Notes under the pieces: model-generated
What the model was told of the DNA's origin: nothing
What the model saw: the letters and a program-made list of their open reading frames with translations, nothing else
Database searches by the model: none
Position numbers and translations under genes: made by a program
In this document: in pieces, positions 7,370 to 16,285 of the stretch
Position numbering within the stretch: position 1 is the first letter of the stretch
How the letters are laid out: each line of letters begins with the position of its first letter
NCBI GenBank assembly: GCA_900769705.1
Contig: CAAGHP010000005.1
Location: forward strand, 1 to 41,246
DNA length: 41,246 bases
Source: Alphaproteobacteria bacterium
GTDB lineage: Bacteria > Pseudomonadota > Alphaproteobacteria > RF32 > CAG-239
Reading direction: 5' to 3'

Positions 7370-8431
7370 ATGAAGTTTTTGGATCAGGCAAAAATATATA
7401 TCAAAGCCGGCGACGGCGGAAAGGGATGTGTGGCTTTCCGACGTGAAAAATTTATAGAGTTTGGCGGGCCGAACGGCGGAGATGGTGGCGACGGCGGAAG
7501 CGTTTATTTTGAAGCGGTGGAAAATTTGAACACGCTTATAGATTTTCGCTATCAACAGCATTTTAAAGCGCAGAAAGGTCAACAGGGCATGGGTTCGGAA
7601 ATGACCGGCTATAAAGGCGAAGATTTGATAATCAAAGTTCCGGTCGGTACAGAAATTGTAGCTGAAGACGGCGAAACCGTGATTACCGATATGGTAAAGC
7701 CTGGCGAGCGCTTTTTGATTGCAAAGGGCGGTAAAGGCGGTTTGGGCAACACTCGTTTCAAAAGTTCTACCAATCAAGCCCCTCGCTATGCAGGTCCGGG
7801 AACTCCCGGCGAAGAAATCTGGGTGTGGCTGCGCTTAAAAATTATTGCCGATGTTGGGCTGATTGGTTTGCCAAACGCGGGTAAATCTACATTTTTATCT
7901 GCGGTTACTTCGGCTCGTCCGAAAATTGCCTCTTATCCGTTTACAACTCTGCACCCGCATTTGGGTGTGGCTTGGATAGGCGGTAAAGAGCTGGTTTTAG
8001 CCGATATTCCGGGGCTGATTGAGGGTGCACATGAAGGTGTGGGGCTTGGCGATAGATTCTTGAAGCATGTTGAGCGCTGTTCAGTATTTTTGCATCTGTT
8101 GGACGGCACTGCTGAAGATGTGACTAATGACTACTTAACGATTCGCAAAGAGTTGGAATTGTATAATGACAAGCTGAAAAACAAGGCGGAAGTAGTAGCT
8201 TTGAACAAATGCGATGCTTTGACAGATGAAGAAATTAAAGAAAAAGTTGCGGCTTTACGTAAGGTTACTAAAAATCAGGTTTTTGCCATTTCGGCGGTTG
8301 CCGGTAAAAATTTGCAAGATTGCTTGTCAGCGGTGGATAAATTTGTAACCCGCAATCGCAAAACGCAAAATCAACCGGCTGAAGATAAACAAATAGAAAC
8401 AACAACTAAACCATGGTCGCCATTGGACTAA
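7370..8431 (+). CDS. obgE: GTPase Obg
   Basis: Obg is an essential GTPase in large-subunit assembly and stress control. The glycine-rich Obg fold occupies about residues 1-158 (for example GGPNGGDGGDGGSVYFE). The GTPase domain follows, with G1 GLPNAGKST (166-174), G3 DIPGL (212-216) and G4 NKCD. At 353 aa it is ordinary for the family. The C-terminal tail after the G domain is short and polar. Synteny with rplU-rpmA is widely conserved. Confidence 0.97.
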   Translation: MKFLDQAKIYIKAGDGGKGCVAFRREKFIEFGGPNGGDGGDGGSVYFEAVENLNTLIDFRYQQHFKAQKGQQGMGSEMTGYKGEDLIIKVPVGTEIVAEDGETVITDMVKPGERFLIAKGGKGGLGNTRFKSSTNQAPRYAGPGTPGEEIWVWLRLKIIADVGLIGLPNAGKSTFLSAVTSARPKIASYPFTTLHPHLGVAWIGGKELVLADIPGLIEGAHEGVGLGDRFLKHVERCSVFLHLLDGTAEDVTNDYLTIRKELELYNDKLKNKAEVVALNKCDALTDEEIKEKVAALRKVTKNQVFAISAVAGKNLQDCLSAVDKFVTRNRKTQNQPAEDKQIETTTKPWSPLD

Positions 8432-8450
8432 ATTTTTAAGGAGTAAAACT

Positions 8451-8795
8451 GTGGCAGCAAAAGACACTAAAGTATTGGATATAATTACCAAAGCCTTGGA
8501 TGATATGAAGGCGGAAAATATTTCGATAATTGATTTGGAAGGCAAAACTTCTATCGCAAGTTATATGGTTGTGGCAAGCGGCACTTCCAACCGTCATGTG
8601 GCCTCTATCGCGCAAAAAATTGAAGAAGCGTTGAAAGTAGCCGGCTGCCGTTGCTCGGTAGAGGGTGAAACCAAAGCCGATTGGGTTTTGATTGATGCGT
8701 TCGACGTGATTGTGCATATTTTCCGTCCTGAAGTTCGTGAGTTTTATAATTTGGAAAAAATGTGGACTTCTGCAGCAAATTTGCGGAAAGAATAA
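8451..8795 (+). CDS. rsfS: Ribosome silencing factor RsfS (Iojap family)
   Basis: RsfS binds L14 and blocks subunit joining when nutrients are short. The 114-aa protein has the family signature MVVASGTSNRHVASIAQ and ends around DVIVHIFRPEVREFYNLEKMW. The start is GTG at 8451 with AAGGAG 9 nt upstream. It directly follows obgE, so co-transcription is likely. Confidence 0.95.
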   Translation: MAAKDTKVLDIITKALDDMKAENISIIDLEGKTSIASYMVVASGTSNRHVASIAQKIEEALKVAGCRCSVEGETKADWVLIDAFDVIVHIFRPEVREFYNLEKMWTSAANLRKE

Positions 8796-8823
8796 GCTGT
8801 TATCTGAATATAATCAAAGAAAG

Positions 8824-8851
8824 TCCTTGCCGTAAAGCGAGGATTTTTTTT
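8824..8851 (+). terminator. Rho-independent terminator after rsfS
   Basis: TCCTTGC (8824-8830) pairs with GCGAGGA (8837-8843), including one G-T pair, and is followed by a run of eight or nine T. Confidence 0.8.
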
Positions 8852-9071
8852 GATTTACTTTTCAAGTATTGCCTTTCCTTTGCATTCAGAAATATTTAGA
8901 GCAACTGTGGCGAGTTATGAAAAAGGCTGGTATAACGTTGAATTTTTCTGCGACAAATATTGCTCGGAAAATATAAAATGTTTGAAAGATGCAAAATTGG
9001 CGGACTTTAAAACAGCCTGCCAATTCTGTGCAGAGGGCAGAAGTAAATGTGCTTTTGGTATTCGTTTTTAA
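8850..9071 (+). CDS. Small cysteine-rich ORF, uncertain start
   Basis: I do not recognise this reading frame. It encodes up to 73 residues with six cysteines in the C-terminal 40 (FFCDKYCSENIKC, then CQFC and SKC) and ends CAFGIRF. No in-frame ATG exists. Possible starts are TTG 8850, which lies in the T-tract of the rsfS terminator, or GTG 8907, giving 54 aa; neither has a clear ribosome site. Composition looks protein-like, so it may be a remnant of a longer gene or a zinc/disulfide mini-protein. It ends 13 nt before the end of the convergent mrp. Confidence 0.3.
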   Translation: MIYFSSIAFPLHSEIFRATVASYEKGWYNVEFFCDKYCSENIKCLKDAKLADFKTACQFCAEGRSKCAFGIRF

Positions 9072-9084
9072 TTAAGATGGTATT

Positions 9085-10083
9085 TTATCCGATTCGCTGA
9101 ATTATTTTTTGAGCAATATCCAAATAAGCCTGACTATGCGGGCTATCCGGCGTCGAAACAATAATCGGCGTGCCTGTGTCGGCGTTTTGGCGGATTGCCA
9201 TATCCAATGGAATTTCTCCTAAAAAGGTTTCGCCCATTTTTTTAGCTGTTTGTCTGGCTCCCTCGTGTCCGAAAATATCCGAACGAGCTCCGCAGCAAGG
9301 ACAAATAAAATAGCTCATATTTTCAATAATTCCCAAAATCGGCGTACCGGTTTTCTTGAACATATTCACACCTTTAATGGCGTCTATCAGGGCAATGTCT
9401 TGCGGGGTGGAAACAATAACAACGCCGTCCATATTCACACGCTGAGACAAAGTAATTTGAATATCTCCTGTTCCGGGTGGCATATCAATAACCATAATAT
9501 CAATTTCGCCCCAATTTGTCTGCGTCATCAGCTGTTCTAAAGCGCCGCTGATTTTGACACCTCGCCAGATTATCGGAGTGTCGCGGCTGATTAGAGAACC
9601 GATAGAAATAGATTTTATGTTATATGTTTCAAACGGATTAAAGGTTTGGCCATCGTTAGAAAACAGCGGCTGTCCCTCATATCCCAACATTGTTGGAATA
9701 GACGGACCATAAATGTCTGCGTCGACTAAAGCCACTTTTTTGCCTTCGTGTGCCAAAGCTAAAGCTAAGTTGACCGAGGTGGTTGACTTGCCGACACCTC
9801 CTTTGCCCGATGCTACACCAATAATTTTTTTCACTGTCGGCAGCTGCCATTTTGCAATAGCATCAGTGCCGAGATTAGCGTTTTTATCCTCCACAAACAC
9901 CACGGAAATTTTTTTATTCGGAAGCACTGATGATAATTCCTGCTTTAAATCTGCGGTTACGCTGGGATTTTCAGCCAGTTTCTTAAATTCAACAATCAAA
10001 CGGTTTCCAAGTTCTTTAATGTCGGATATATTTTCTGCCGGATAAAATTTATTGCAGATTTTTTTAATTTCCTCAGGTGTCAT
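9085..10083 (-). CDS. mrp: Mrp/ApbC/NBP35-family Fe-S carrier ATPase
   Basis: This family of P-loop ATPases binds and transfers Fe-S clusters. It has an N-terminal MIP18-like domain of about 80 residues, the deviant Walker A GKGGVGKSTTSVNLALAL, the Walker B region VIDMPPGTGDIQ, and the cluster-binding CPCC in MSYFICPCCGARSD. I prefer ATG 10083 (MTPEEIKK), which has GGAG 8 nt upstream. An in-frame ATG at 10110, with its own AAGGA, would add nine residues. It is divergent from hflK and functionally complements the suf genes nearby. Confidence 0.93.
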   Translation of the reverse strand: MTPEEIKKICNKFYPAENISDIKELGNRLIVEFKKLAENPSVTADLKQELSSVLPNKKISVVFVEDKNANLGTDAIAKWQLPTVKKIIGVASGKGGVGKSTTSVNLALALAHEGKKVALVDADIYGPSIPTMLGYEGQPLFSNDGQTFNPFETYNIKSISIGSLISRDTPIIWRGVKISGALEQLMTQTNWGEIDIMVIDMPPGTGDIQITLSQRVNMDGVVIVSTPQDIALIDAIKGVNMFKKTGTPILGIIENMSYFICPCCGARSDIFGHEGARQTAKKMGETFLGEIPLDMAIRQNADTGTPIIVSTPDSPHSQAYLDIAQKIIQRIG

Positions 10084-10180
10084 TCTTATCTCCATAATGT
10101 GGATATTCATTGTTCCTTAATTGTTTTTATCTAATATGTAGGTTATCTTATTGCAAGAATTATTTAAAATAAAAGGAAAA

Positions 10181-11233
10181 ATGATGGTAAAAAAAATAAA
10201 TCCATGGGACAACGGCGGCGATGAAGATGGCTGGTCTTTAGGCGGCGAAATGTTTAAGCAAAACAAAATCGTTAATTTTAGTAAAATCGCTAAAATGCAT
10301 GGTTCTAAAGATAATTTCGGCGGATATTTCAAATATGCTCTGTTGTTGATAGCTGTGTTGTGGCTGGCGTCTGGGTTCTATCAGGTACAGCCTAGTGAAC
10401 AAGGCGTGGTTTTGCGCTTTGGACGCTACGTCGATACCACCGATGCTGGTTTGCATTATCATTTGCCGTATCCGATAGAAAATGTGATAAAAGTAAATGT
10501 GACGCAAGAGCGCAGTATCAATCTCGGTTCAGGCGAAAACCGTGACTACCGCAACAATGCTTTTACGGAAAGCCATATGCTGACCGGAGATGAAAACATT
10601 GTGGATATCAACTTGACTATTGTTTGGAAAATTAAAGACGCCAAGGATTATTTGTTCAGCATGCGCAGTCCTGATGCAACTGTCAGTGTGGCGGCGCAGT
10701 CCGTGCTGCGTGAAATTGTTGGACAGTCAGAAATGCAGCCGATTATTACCGGTGATCGCGGCAAAGTGGAAGATGATACCAAAGACGAGCTGCAGCGAGT
10801 TTTAGACGAGTTTGGTGCCGGCATTCAGATTGTGCGCGTAAAGCTGCAAAAAGCAGACCCGCCCAGAGAAGTTGTGGATGCGTTTAATGAAGTGCAGCGC
10901 GCTAAAGCCGATATGGAACGTTTTAAAAACGAGGCGGAAGCCTATCGTAATGAAGTTTTACCAAAGGCTCACGGTAAAGCTGCGCAGATTCTACAGGATG
11001 CTGAAGCTTATAAGGCAACTATGATTAACAAGGCACAGGGCGAAGCGGATAGATTTGCTTCAGTTTACGCTGCCTACAAATCCGGCAAAGAAGTTACTGT
11101 CAAAAAAATGTATTTGGAAGCAATGGAAGATGTTTTGCAAAAGTCTAACAAGGTGATTGTAGACCAGTCGCAAAAAGGTAATTTGCTGCCGATTTTACAG
11201 CTGAATAATCCGCAACCGCAAACAAAGGATTAA
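10181..11233 (+). CDS. hflK: Membrane protease modulator HflK
   Basis: HflK and HflC form an inner-membrane SPFH (band 7) complex that surrounds and regulates FtsH. The N-terminus is polar and glycine-rich (INPWDNGGDEDGW), followed by one membrane segment (YALLLIAVLWLASGFY), then the SPFH domain starting QVQPSEQGVVLRFGRYV and a helical C-terminal region. ATG 10181, with AAAAGG upstream, is chosen over a TTG ten codons earlier. Only 4 nt separate it from hflC. Confidence 0.95.
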   Translation: MMVKKINPWDNGGDEDGWSLGGEMFKQNKIVNFSKIAKMHGSKDNFGGYFKYALLLIAVLWLASGFYQVQPSEQGVVLRFGRYVDTTDAGLHYHLPYPIENVIKVNVTQERSINLGSGENRDYRNNAFTESHMLTGDENIVDINLTIVWKIKDAKDYLFSMRSPDATVSVAAQSVLREIVGQSEMQPIITGDRGKVEDDTKDELQRVLDEFGAGIQIVRVKLQKADPPREVVDAFNEVQRAKADMERFKNEAEAYRNEVLPKAHGKAAQILQDAEAYKATMINKAQGEADRFASVYAAYKSGKEVTVKKMYLEAMEDVLQKSNKVIVDQSQKGNLLPILQLNNPQPQTKD

Positions 11234-11237
11234 GAAA

Positions 11238-12107
11238 ATGAGTTTATTTAAAGCACAGTTATATATTTTTTTAGGGCTTGTTGCATTGGGTTTGATTAGT
11301 AGCTCGGCCTATATTGTCTATCAGCCAGAGCAGGCTATTGTTCTGCAATTCGGTGAACCGGTGCGCTGGGTTAAAGAACCCGGGCTGAAATTCAAAGTTC
11401 CTTTAATTCAAAATGTGGTGTTTTATGATACCCGCTTGCTTAATTTAGACCCACCGGCGCAGGAGGTGGTTTTGAATGATAAAAAACGTCTGGATGTTGA
11501 TAGTTTTACCCGCTATCAAATTGTTGACCCGCTTAAATTCTATCAAACCGTAAAAACCGAAACTCAAGCCCGCAGCAAGCTGGAAGAAATTGTCAATTCT
11601 TCGCTGCGCAAGGTTTTGGGACGTGTTACTTTGACTGAATTGTTGTCGCAGCAGCGTACGCAGATTATGGCCGATATCAGCAAAACCGTCAAAAAAGATG
11701 CGGAAGCAATTGGAGTCAGTGTTGCTGATGTGCGGATTCGCCGTGCTGATTTACCGATGGAAGTTATGCAGGCGATTAACGAGCGTATGAAAACCGAACG
11801 CCAGCGCGATGCTAAAGAATTTCGCGCCAAAGGCCAGCAAAAAGCGCAGAATATCCGCGCAACCGCTGATAAAGAAGCGGCGATTATTGTGGCCGAAGCT
11901 GAAAAGCAATCGCAAATTTTGCGGGGTGAAGGCGATAAAGAGTCGGTGGCTATCTGGAACAAAATTGTAGGGCAGGATGTGGATTTCTATGAATTTTACC
12001 GCAGTTTGGAAGCCTATCGCAAATCTTTGGGAGACAACGAGACTTCTTTGGTTTTGTCGCCGGATTCGCAATTCTTTAAGTATTTTAACACAACTTTGAG
12101 AAAGTAG
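11238..12107 (+). CDS. hflC: Membrane protease modulator HflC
   Basis: Partner of HflK. 289 aa with an N-terminal membrane anchor (YIFLGLVALGLISSSAYIV), an SPFH domain (YQPEQAIVLQFGEPVR) and a long Glu/Arg/Lys-rich helix around residues 175-235 (RMKTERQRDAKEFRAKGQQK). It lies between hflK and the DegP-like protease with gaps of 4 nt on both sides, so these form one operon. Confidence 0.95.
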   Translation: MSLFKAQLYIFLGLVALGLISSSAYIVYQPEQAIVLQFGEPVRWVKEPGLKFKVPLIQNVVFYDTRLLNLDPPAQEVVLNDKKRLDVDSFTRYQIVDPLKFYQTVKTETQARSKLEEIVNSSLRKVLGRVTLTELLSQQRTQIMADISKTVKKDAEAIGVSVADVRIRRADLPMEVMQAINERMKTERQRDAKEFRAKGQQKAQNIRATADKEAAIIVAEAEKQSQILRGEGDKESVAIWNKIVGQDVDFYEFYRSLEAYRKSLGDNETSLVLSPDSQFFKYFNTTLRK

Positions 12108-12111
12108 AAAT

Positions 12112-13407
12112 ATGCGTAAATTTCTTGGCATTTCAGCATTGTTTTTTATAATGGCGCTGCCGGTGCAAGCTGAGCCGCGTTTGCTGGAAGATGTTATTGA
12201 AGAGGTTAATCCGTCTGTTGTCAGTATAGCCGTAGATGTCAGTGAAGATGAACAAGCTCTCGGTGCAGGTATTATTATCAGCGCCGACGGCTATGTTGTA
12301 ACCAATGCACATGTTATGGAAAATGCTAAAAAAATAATGGTGCAGACGCCGGATGGAGAAATTTTTGAGGCAAAATTGGTCGGAGTTGATGAAAAAACAG
12401 ATATTGCGTTGTTGAAAGTTAAAAATCCGCTTAATCTGGAGGCCGGACATTTTGGCGATTCTGATGAAATCCGTGTCGGAAATCAGGTTTTTGCCATCGG
12501 TAATCCGTTCGGGCTGGGGAATAGTGTGTCGCTGGGGATTATTTCGGCTAAAGAGCGTGATATAGATAAAGGACCTTATGATAATTTTTTACAGACAGAT
12601 GCAGCTATCAATCAAGGAAATTCAGGCGGTCCGCTCTTTAATATGGACGGTAAAATTATTGGCATGAACACGGCGATTTTTTCGGAAGACGGTAAAAACG
12701 TCGGTGTCGGTTTTGCCACTCCGGCCAATATTATTACTTGGGTTGTCAGCCAACTGAAACAGCATGGCAAAGTAGTCCGCGGCTGGTTGGGAATAAGTGT
12801 GCAGCAGGTGCGCAGCAGCGAAGACGGGCAATCCGGTTTGGCGATTGCAGCTATGACCGAAAATTCTCCGGCTGCCTCAGCCGGACTGAAAGTTGGCGAT
12901 AAAATTTTATCTGCAGGCAATGTAAGACTGAAAAATCCACGCCTGTTTTCTTTAGATGTAGCTAAATTGGCTGATGGAACCATAATCCCTGTTACTTTCA
13001 GCCGTGACGGTGTTGTTTATGAAACTAAAGTCAGTATAAAAACTTCTGCCGAGGAAATTAAAACGAAAAACAGCGATAAATCCGCTAAAGAAATACACAG
13101 TTTTGAAGAGCTTGGTTTGGATAAATATAAAATAGGGCAGGCCGTGCAATACGCTTCTCTGGGCTTTTCAGCTTATTATGACGAGCAAACTAAGGAATTG
13201 GTTATAACAGCGGTGGCTAATGGTTCGGAAGCTGATGAAAAAGGTATTAAAATCGGTGATAGAGTGGTAACGGCTGCCGGAAAGACTATTTTCGGTGCAG
13301 AGGATATGAAAATAAAAGTTAAACAGGCTGCCGGCGGAGTTTTGTCACTGCTGCTGAAAGATGCCGACGGAACATACGGTGTTTCTTTACAGGTAGAGGA
13401 TAATTGA
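12112..13407 (+). CDS. Periplasmic DegP/HtrA-type serine protease
   Basis: A trypsin-like protease for envelope protein quality control. There is a signal peptide (first ~20 residues, ending VQAEP), then the protease domain with catalytic His67 (TNAHVM), Asp97 (KTDIALL) and Ser171 (QGNSGGPLF). Two PDZ-like domains follow, at about 215-310 and 340-430. At 431 aa it is shorter than classical DegP, mainly in the loop before the catalytic region, so I do not choose between degP, degQ and degS-like names. Clustering with hflKC is common in alphaproteobacteria. Its stop overlaps the holC start (TGATG). Confidence 0.92.
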   Translation: MRKFLGISALFFIMALPVQAEPRLLEDVIEEVNPSVVSIAVDVSEDEQALGAGIIISADGYVVTNAHVMENAKKIMVQTPDGEIFEAKLVGVDEKTDIALLKVKNPLNLEAGHFGDSDEIRVGNQVFAIGNPFGLGNSVSLGIISAKERDIDKGPYDNFLQTDAAINQGNSGGPLFNMDGKIIGMNTAIFSEDGKNVGVGFATPANIITWVVSQLKQHGKVVRGWLGISVQQVRSSEDGQSGLAIAAMTENSPAASAGLKVGDKILSAGNVRLKNPRLFSLDVAKLADGTIIPVTFSRDGVVYETKVSIKTSAEEIKTKNSDKSAKEIHSFEELGLDKYKIGQAVQYASLGFSAYYDEQTKELVITAVANGSEADEKGIKIGDRVVTAAGKTIFGAEDMKIKVKQAAGGVLSLLLKDADGTYGVSLQVEDN

Positions 13408-13862
13408 TGACACGTGTTGATTTTTATCATCTGCAGCAAAAAACATTGGATGAAGTTTTACCAAAACTTTTGCAAAAAGCTTACAGTACCGGAAAACGCA
13501 TCAAAGTGAAAATCGGGACGGAAGAACGGGTGGAATTTATCAATTCTTTGTTATGGACGTATAACGATGAAAGTTTTTTGCCGCATGGTTCCAAAAAAGA
13601 CGGTTTTGCCGATCAGCAGCCGATATGGCTTTCGGCAGATATAGAAAATCCTAATACGGCTCTGTTTTTGTTTTTGGTTGACGGCGCCGAAGAAAATGCT
13701 GAAACTTTGACGCAGTATGAACGTGTTTTTAATATATTTGACGGAAACTCTGCAGAAGCAGTGCAGCAAGCCCGTCGTTTGTGGAAGGAATATAAAAACT
13801 CCGGCTGTGAAGTTTATTATTGGCAGCAGGATAATGCCGGAAAATGGATACAGAAAGCCTGA
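13407..13862 (+). CDS. holC: DNA polymerase III chi subunit
   Basis: Chi links the clamp-loader complex to SSB. The 151-aa protein begins MTRVDFYHLQQKTLDEVLPKL and contains the family-typical LLWTYNDESFLPHG followed by QPIWLS. ATG 13407 overlaps the upstream stop codon and has GAGG just before it. No other replication gene is nearby; placement after a protease gene probably reflects operon convenience. Confidence 0.9.
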   Translation: MTRVDFYHLQQKTLDEVLPKLLQKAYSTGKRIKVKIGTEERVEFINSLLWTYNDESFLPHGSKKDGFADQQPIWLSADIENPNTALFLFLVDGAEENAETLTQYERVFNIFDGNSAEAVQQARRLWKEYKNSGCEVYYWQQDNAGKWIQKA

Positions 13863-13945
13863 CGGGGCATAACGGTTAAAAACCACTTGAATTTATATTG
13901 GAAGATTCTATTATTTTTTGAAAGAATTTAACAAAGGAGACTAAT

Positions 13946-14911
13946 GTGACGGAAAATAAAGATATTGAAGTAGCCAAACAAACTATCGATCGCGAAATCG
14001 AAGCTTTGAAAGCTATGGAAAATGAATTGGACGGTACACTGACCACGGCTGTTGACGTTTTACAAAAAACCAAAGGCCGGGTAATTGTTACCGGAATGGG
14101 CAAATCAGGTCATATCGGACGTAAAATTGCTGCTACTTTTGCTTCTACGGGTACTCCGTCATTTTTCTTGCATCCGGGGGAGGCCAGTCACGGCGATTTA
14201 GGAATGATAACTCCGAATGACACGGTTGTGGCTATTTCTAACAGCGGCGAATCTAAGGAATTATCTGATATTTTAGTTTATTGCCGCCGTTTCGGTGTAC
14301 CTTTGGTGGCTATTACCAAAAATCCGGAAAGCTCTTTGGGTAAAAACAGCGACTATGTTTTGAAACTGCCGGCAAGCCGTGAGGCTTGTCCGTTAGGTTT
14401 GGCGCCGACTTCGTCGACAACGGCGACTTTGGTTATGGGTGATGTTCTGGCTGCCGATTTAATGGTTCGTCGCGGCTTTACGGAAGCAGATTTCCACCTG
14501 CGCCACCCGGGAGGAAAGTTGGGCTCGATTTTGCGTCATGTTTCGGATATTATGCACACCGGCGATGAAATGCCGCTGATTAAAGATAATGCCATTATGC
14601 AGGATGCTTTGATTAAAATGTCCGAAAAAATGTTGGGTTGCGTCGGTATAATCAATAACAGTGGCGATTTGGAAGGTATTATTACCGATGGTGATTTGCG
14701 CCGTTGGATGTCTCCGGATTTGATTACGGCAAAAGTATCGGATGTTATGACTAAAAATCCTAAAACCATAACTCCTGATGCGCTGATCGCCGAAGCAGTA
14801 AATGTGATGAACAATACCGGCCGCGGCATTACTAATTTGTTTGTGGTTAATGGAACCAAGCCGATTGGCGTTATTCATATCCATGATTGCCTGAAAGCCG
14901 GAGTCAGCTGA
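13946..14911 (+). CDS. kdsD: D-arabinose 5-phosphate isomerase (KpsF/GutQ/KdsD family)
   Basis: It interconverts ribulose-5-phosphate and arabinose-5-phosphate, the first step of Kdo synthesis for LPS. The SIS domain is at about 1-190 (VTGMGKSGHIGRKIAATF; HPGEASHGDLGMI; ISNSGESKEL; PTSSTTATLVMGDVLA), with two CBS repeats at about 205-320. The start is GTG 13946, with AAAGGAG 9 nt upstream; the ATG two bases earlier reads straight into a stop. It lies immediately upstream of the LPS-export genes. Confidence 0.95.
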   Translation: MTENKDIEVAKQTIDREIEALKAMENELDGTLTTAVDVLQKTKGRVIVTGMGKSGHIGRKIAATFASTGTPSFFLHPGEASHGDLGMITPNDTVVAISNSGESKELSDILVYCRRFGVPLVAITKNPESSLGKNSDYVLKLPASREACPLGLAPTSSTTATLVMGDVLAADLMVRRGFTEADFHLRHPGGKLGSILRHVSDIMHTGDEMPLIKDNAIMQDALIKMSEKMLGCVGIINNSGDLEGIITDGDLRRWMSPDLITAKVSDVMTKNPKTITPDALIAEAVNVMNNTGRGITNLFVVNGTKPIGVIHIHDCLKAGVS

Positions 14912-14914
14912 TAT

Positions 14915-16285
14915 ATGTTTGATTCTCACAAAATAGATGACTATTTTGACGGAAAGCGTCCGTTTGACAATGCTAAAACAGATGACAAACCGAAAACATC
15001 GGGCTGGCTGCGATTTGTAAAGTTGGGATTTCCTTGTTTGGCGGCTGCTATTTTTGGCGTTATGCTGGTTATGCCTAATATTAAAAAAAGTGTGGACTTG
15101 CAAAATGACATAACCGTGCCGCGCAAAAATGAAATGGAAAAGTTGCATATTGAAGAAACGGTTTATTATGCAACTGATGCAAAAAACCGCGTAAGCACTG
15201 TGCACGCCGACAGTGTTGACGAAGTTGCTCCCGGCTCGCAGGAAGTGCAGATAAATAACCCGAAAGCACAGATTGCTGCGGATAACGGAAATTGGAATAT
15301 TGCGTCCAAAATCGGATTTTTTAATCAAGGCACAAATTTGCTTAAATTAAACGGCCGTGTTGTTGCTCAAAATGAAGATGGCACAGTAGTTAAGACCGAG
15401 ACGGTTTTTTATGATTTTAATGCCGAATACGGACATGGAGAACAGCTGGTTGAGGCAGATGGAAAATGGGGCGATTTAGAAGCAGCGTCTTTTGAATATT
15501 TTAAGCTTAAAAATATTTTAGTACTGAAAGGCCGACATATTATCAACACTTCTCAGGGTATTTTGACTGCCGAAAAAGAAACCAGATTCTTTCAGAACGA
15601 GCATAAAAGCGTGTCGCAAGGCAATGTTATTGTCCGTAAAGATAATAATGTTTTTTATGCAGATGTTGTCACCGCCTATTATACTGCAAAAAATGAGTTG
15701 GAAAGAGTAGAAGCCGACGGCAATATCCGAATTTTGATGTCAAAAGGCAGTCCGGTTGGTTTGGCTCCAAAACAAAATTCAGGTATGGCCCAGGCCTCTG
15801 CCGAAGCGTTTGAATATATGAAAAATGGCAATATTTTAGTTTTGAAAGGTCCTCATGTTATCACAACATCAGACGGTGTTTTGACGGCTGAACAGGAAAC
15901 GCGCTATTTCCAAGATGCTCAAAAAAGCGTGTCAATCGGCAATGTTGTTATCAAGCAAGCAGACAATACTCTGCGAGCTGATATGATGACTGCCTATTAC
16001 GGCAAAAATAATGAATTGAAAAAAGTTGAAGCTACCGGCAATGTTAAAGTGGTTACGCCGAAGGGAACAGCTGTCGGTGAAAAAGGCATCTATACTCCGA
16101 ACAATGCCAAAGTCGAACTAATCGGCAAAGTACAAATTGAGCAGCAAGGCAATTTTATTAACGGAGATAGGGCTGAAACCGATTTAAACACGCAAATAAG
16201 CAAAATTACCGGAGATAAAAAAACAGGCGGCCGTATCAGCGGTACGTTTTACAGTAAAAGGAAAACGGAAAATGAGCAAAAATAA
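14915..16285 (+). CDS. LptC-LptA fusion protein (LPS transport bridge)
   Basis: A single 456-aa reading frame covers what are normally two proteins. Residues 1-~205 look like alphaproteobacterial LptC: a cytoplasmic N-terminus, one membrane segment at about 33-53 (LGFPCLAAAIFGVMLVM) and a periplasmic beta domain. Residues ~205-445 look like LptA: OstA-type beta repeats with AYY...ELERVEADGNIRI and AYY...ELKKVEATGNVKV, then NFINGDRAETDLNT. There is no second signal peptide, so the LptA part should be tethered to the inner membrane. Residues 190-282 and 296-388 are clear duplicates of each other. It overlaps lptB by 14 nt and follows kdsD by 3 nt, which supports LPS export as its role. Confidence 0.85.
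   Translation: MFDSHKIDDYFDGKRPFDNAKTDDKPKTSGWLRFVKLGFPCLAAAIFGVMLVMPNIKKSVDLQNDITVPRKNEMEKLHIEETVYYATDAKNRVSTVHADSVDEVAPGSQEVQINNPKAQIAADNGNWNIASKIGFFNQGTNLLKLNGRVVAQNEDGTVVKTETVFYDFNAEYGHGEQLVEADGKWGDLEAASFEYFKLKNILVLKGRHIINTSQGILTAEKETRFFQNEHKSVSQGNVIVRKDNNVFYADVVTAYYTAKNELERVEADGNIRILMSKGSPVGLAPKQNSGMAQASAEAFEYMKNGNILVLKGPHVITTSDGVLTAEQETRYFQDAQKSVSIGNVVIKQADNTLRADMMTAYYGKNNELKKVEATGNVKVVTPKGTAVGEKGIYTPNNAKVELIGKVQIEQQGNFINGDRAETDLNTQISKITGDKKTGGRISGTFYSKRKTENEQK
15482..16078 (+). repeat. Coding duplication inside the LptC-LptA fusion
   Basis: Two ~93-residue units, encoded at about 15482-15760 and 15800-16078, share FEY..., NILVLKG.H.I.TS.G.LTAE, ETR.FQ, KSVS.GNV, and the AYY/NEL/VEA.GN core. 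The first unit straddles the LptC-LptA junction. Confidence 0.8.

Noticed and set aside
12133..12983. Antisense open frames opposite the DegP-like gene and other long shadow frames opposite core genes
   Set aside because: They mirror the codon pattern of well-supported genes and show no domain, ribosome site or plausible composition of their own.
13944..13948. ATG at 13944 as the kdsD start
   Set aside because: It is followed at once by TGA. GTG 13946, in frame with the SIS domain and at a suitable distance from AAAGGAG, is the start.
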